Shown one piece after another: positions 61,608 through 64,000 of a stretch of 64,000 nt of DNA. The first letter of the stretch is position 1. Each line of letters starts with the position of its first letter. This DNA comes from Sutcliffiella tianshenii (GTDB lineage: Bacteria > Bacillota > Bacilli > Bacillales > Bacillaceae_I). The stretch is from positions 434,001 through 498,000 of the forward strand of contig NZ_JAFBED010000003.1 in assembly GCF_016908565.1 (NCBI RefSeq). Reading direction: 5' to 3'. The notes beneath the pieces are model-generated. The model made no database searches, was not told where the DNA came from, and saw only the letters and a list, made by a program, of their open reading frames with translations. The position numbers were made by a program, and so were the translations under genes.

Positions 61608-63242
61608 CTATTTAGTTATCATTTGTTCTTGAGTGAATTCTCTTAGCTTCAATGGGAAAATCTCTGGTAATATCTGAATGAAAGAGATATCCTTCCAATA
61701 ACCTACAGTATTAATAGTTAAATTATTTGCAGAAATAGTACGGTCGAACACACACTGATCCAATTCGGCGGTCATTTTAAAGAAATGCCATTTCCTATTC
61801 GTTTCAAACGCAAAGTACCGATCATGTGGCCATTCTTTCCTATCTCCATACACATCTTCATACATATCAATCCTTATTGACTTATCTGGCAGGTCAACAT
61901 ATTCCGTTGTAACAAATTGAATATCTTGTACACCAAAGGATTTAAACGCTTCCGTAAATAAGTTAAACTTCTTAATTTGATAAAAATTTTGAACATGCTT
62001 GCTGGAGAAAATTAACCTCTCCGGTCTTTCATCTCCTACTATCATTCTTACAACTTCACGCATGGAATAGCGGTTACCAAATGCTATATGCTTTGTTTCT
62101 ATAATGTTTGCTTTGTCCTCATAAGGTTTTAAATCTAGAGGTGCCTGTAAGTGCCAATAAGGTGCTTTGTCTTTTTCTGTCCTGAATGTTTGGAGAAAAG
62201 TAGATTCGTCCAAATGATATAAAGAAGATTGATATGGAACCAATTCTCTTCTTTCTTTCAGTGTTTGCAAATGGTGTTGGAGTTCCACTTGACTCACATA
62301 TTGGGTTGCTACACTGTCTTTAATAATAGCGTCTACCCAAAGCTTCGCATCATCTGAAGAAGCAGGCATAATGGGTACTTCACGAATAGCAGTATCTTCA
62401 AACAAACCATAATCTGTTTCCACATCAAGGATGGCCAAAATAGTTGTGAATGCTTTCAGTTCTTCTATATTGTCAATCTCTTTAAACTTTATTTCAAAAG
62501 CCTTGGTGCTGAAGTTCCAATTCACATCTTTTCTATTTTTCGAGATGAGCTCCACTAGGAAGTTGGTATAATCAATTTCCAAATCTGAATTCATGGAGAT
62601 TTGGGAGAAGCGCTTCACAGCTTGTGGCCGATCTTTTATTTCTCCATTTATAATAATGGTGGAGGGCTCCTCACGCTCTGTATCTATTTCCCAGTGGATC
62701 TTATATTCCGTGTTAATGTTAGGGAAATCCACACAATAGACTTCTGCCCCCCGGTTATAATCAAATTTATTGATCTGAAATTGTCTTTTCTCATCCATAT
62801 TTAGCACACTATGAAAAGTCTTCCCTTCCAGTTCAGTTGCGTGAATGAACGGAGTCAGTTTCATCGTTCTTTCCTTGCTGTTCTCCCTTTGATAATGTAA
62901 TAGCTGTCTCCCTAATAACGGATGGTCAATCATCCAGAATTTAAACTTTCCTCTTTCGAGAGCTGGATACTGCTTGGATTGGAGAAACCAATGCCCAGCG
63001 CTAGTAATGGTATGATGTTCATCTATAAGACCGTTTTGCTTTAAATAATTTACAATACCTTTTGCAATAGTTTCCGCTGCAGGAACCCGTAGCATCTCTT
63101 GGATTACCTGATAATCCACACCATGCTCATAAATCACCTGCATGATAGTAAGTAGATCTTCTCTGGCATTTTCAAATACAACCATCGTCGTTATAGCATC
63201 AAACACTTTAATTTTATCTGATTGTTTAAATGTCACTTTCAT
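61608..63242 (-). CDS. Unknown protein with winged-helix-like N-terminus
   Basis: A 544-residue protein without a recognised family. The first ~100 residues (VFENAREDLLTIMQVIYEHG, VIQEMLRVPAAETIAKGIVNYLKQNGLI, TSAGHWFL) look like a winged-helix module. The middle contains beta-rich segments, and residues of about 410-440 (YSMREVVRMIVGDERPERLIFSSKHVQ) recall a nuclease-like or PLD-like half without the catalytic residues. ATG with GGTGA upstream. It starts 12 bases after the helicase stop and ends 12 bases before the next gene. Confidence 0.65.
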   Translation of the reverse strand: MKVTFKQSDKIKVFDAITTMVVFENAREDLLTIMQVIYEHGVDYQVIQEMLRVPAAETIAKGIVNYLKQNGLIDEHHTITSAGHWFLQSKQYPALERGKFKFWMIDHPLLGRQLLHYQRENSKERTMKLTPFIHATELEGKTFHSVLNMDEKRQFQINKFDYNRGAEVYCVDFPNINTEYKIHWEIDTEREEPSTIIINGEIKDRPQAVKRFSQISMNSDLEIDYTNFLVELISKNRKDVNWNFSTKAFEIKFKEIDNIEELKAFTTILAILDVETDYGLFEDTAIREVPIMPASSDDAKLWVDAIIKDSVATQYVSQVELQHHLQTLKERRELVPYQSSLYHLDESTFLQTFRTEKDKAPYWHLQAPLDLKPYEDKANIIETKHIAFGNRYSMREVVRMIVGDERPERLIFSSKHVQNFYQIKKFNLFTEAFKSFGVQDIQFVTTEYVDLPDKSIRIDMYEDVYGDRKEWPHDRYFAFETNRKWHFFKMTAELDQCVFDRTISANNLTINTVGYWKDISFIQILPEIFPLKLREFTQEQMITK

Positions 63243-63254
63243 TGTTCGTCACCT

Positions 63255-64000
63255 TCAATCTATTTTATAACTGTCTCTTGCTAAGAAGCTCAATTGCTCA
63301 GAACGGGATCTATTTAAGAAGTAGTCATGTTTCCCTACTACCACACGCTGAAAACGAGCCCTTGTTACTGCAACATTTAGACGATTGGGATTATCCAAAA
63401 ATCCATCTTTAAACGTTTGAACCATTGATAAAAAGGTGACATCAGCTTCGCGACCTTGGAATTTATCCACGGTATAAAGAACAATTTCCACCCCGGACTT
63501 AGAAAATTGACTATGTTTTTTATCAAGTCCTGTATACTCTCGTAGTAATTCTTTTATTTTCGTTTCTTGGCCCCGATAAAATGTTAGACATGCAACTGTC
63601 CATGCGGTTCCATCCTTCTTAGGGTTTCTTACAGCCCAGTCGATGAAATATTTCAACTCTTCCACTAGTCTTTTTGCCTCGTCAACGTTGTAATTTCGGT
63701 TCGTATTACCGTTTACATTCACCCAGATATTTCTCCTTGGATAGCGATCGTAACTCCATTCTCTCTCTAAGCGTACTGAGTCTTTTAATGCAGAATTATC
63801 ATAGAACTGGGTTCGAGGGAAAGAAGATATTTCTGGATGCATCCTATGTTGATAATCCAACTGTTCATAACGGTATTGAAGATCCTCTGGGCTAAATCCT
63901 GAATTCAAAACGGTTGCTGGTGTGTTACTACTTCTAGAACCAACTCCATCCTGAAGTGACTCAAGAATCGACGGAAGCGCAATATCTTTTACTACTTGAT
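63255..64000 (-). CDS. SF1B (Dna2/Upf1-like) helicase, C-terminal part
   Basis: The last 248 codons of a helicase that continues beyond the right edge. Visible motifs are LDYQHRMHPEISSFP (motif IV), LYTVDKFQGREADVTF (motif V) and LNVAVTRARFQRVVVG (motif VI), the set of the Upf1/Dna2 family. Walker A and B are outside the window. It is the first visible gene of the right-hand operon, and it could be preceded by more partners. What lies N-terminal, including any nuclease or GHKL domain, cannot be seen. Confidence 0.88.
   Translation of the reverse strand, partial: QVVKDIALPSILESLQDGVGSRSSNTPATVLNSGFSPEDLQYRYEQLDYQHRMHPEISSFPRTQFYDNSALKDSVRLEREWSYDRYPRRNIWVNVNGNTNRNYNVDEAKRLVEELKYFIDWAVRNPKKDGTAWTVACLTFYRGQETKIKELLREYTGLDKKHSQFSKSGVEIVLYTVDKFQGREADVTFLSMVQTFKDGFLDNPNRLNVAVTRARFQRVVVGKHDYFLNRSRSEQLSFLARDSYKID

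Noticed and set aside
1-64000. CRISPR arrays, tRNA or rRNA genes, integrases, transposases and attachment sites
   Set aside because: Looked for on both strands; no spaced direct repeats, cloverleaf patterns or recombinase motifs were found, so the mobility of the island remains unsupported.

Overview
The window reads as a chromosomal segment of a low-to-mid GC Firmicute of the Bacillaceae (Bacillus sensu lato). The evidence is strong AGGAGG-type ribosome sites with frequent TTG and GTG starts, rho-independent terminators, a T-box leader, Bacillus-type genes (a YkoW-like cyclic-di-GMP protein, a two-domain gamma-glutamylcyclotransferase, Excalibur lipoproteins, an M42 peptidase) and a family of short palindromic repeats. 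No rRNA, tRNA, CRISPR array, transposase or integrase was recognised, so the species and the mode of acquisition are not fixed.

Region 1 (1-13.6 kb) is mostly ordinary genome. It holds the tail of an ABC transporter ATPase, an OmpR-type two-component system, an MHYT-PAS-GGDEF-EAL protein, two Excalibur-type lipoproteins (one a nuclease), acetyltransferases, a small Xre regulator with a membrane partner and visible operators, a stand-alone DnaA N-terminal-domain protein, and a three-gene operon of M20-type peptidase, gamma-glutamylcyclotransferase and an unknown protein.

Region 2 (13.9-51.1 kb) is a dense defence island. In order it carries a DUF4365 protein; a PIN nuclease; a five-gene operon with a PD-(D/E)XK protein and a TPR/winged-helix regulator; a DUF4258 protein; an ankyrin-SF1 helicase; a 1597-residue GHKL-ATPase/SF1 helicase; a Sau3AI/MutH-like restriction endonuclease with Vsr and a cytosine-5 methyltransferase; a four-gene AddAB-like operon (NERD-UvrD helicase, AddB-like protein, small acidic protein, second helicase); a zinc-ribbon unknown; a clipped NERD protein; a primase-helicase split at an A_AAA_AAG heptamer; an EEP-nuclease pair; a DUF6155 pair; a HIRAN gene with an in-frame amber codon; and an AIPR protein with its own nuclease motif.

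Region 3 (51.5-54.9 kb) returns to metabolism: an M42 aminopeptidase, a quinone-oxidoreductase-like MDR enzyme, a decayed gene and a DUF5662 gene placed directly behind a complete-looking T-box.

Region 4 (55.4 kb to the right edge) is one minus-strand operon: SF1 helicase, unknown winged-helix-like protein, PLD-like/coiled-coil protein, DUF2997, DUF1257, radical-SAM activase-like protein, a class-II-like ribonucleotide reductase homologue lacking one redox cysteine, and a dTMP-kinase-like enzyme. It combines nucleic-acid processing with nucleotide radical chemistry and is, with the NERD/AddB operon, the best candidate for an undescribed system. Its 5' end lies outside the window.
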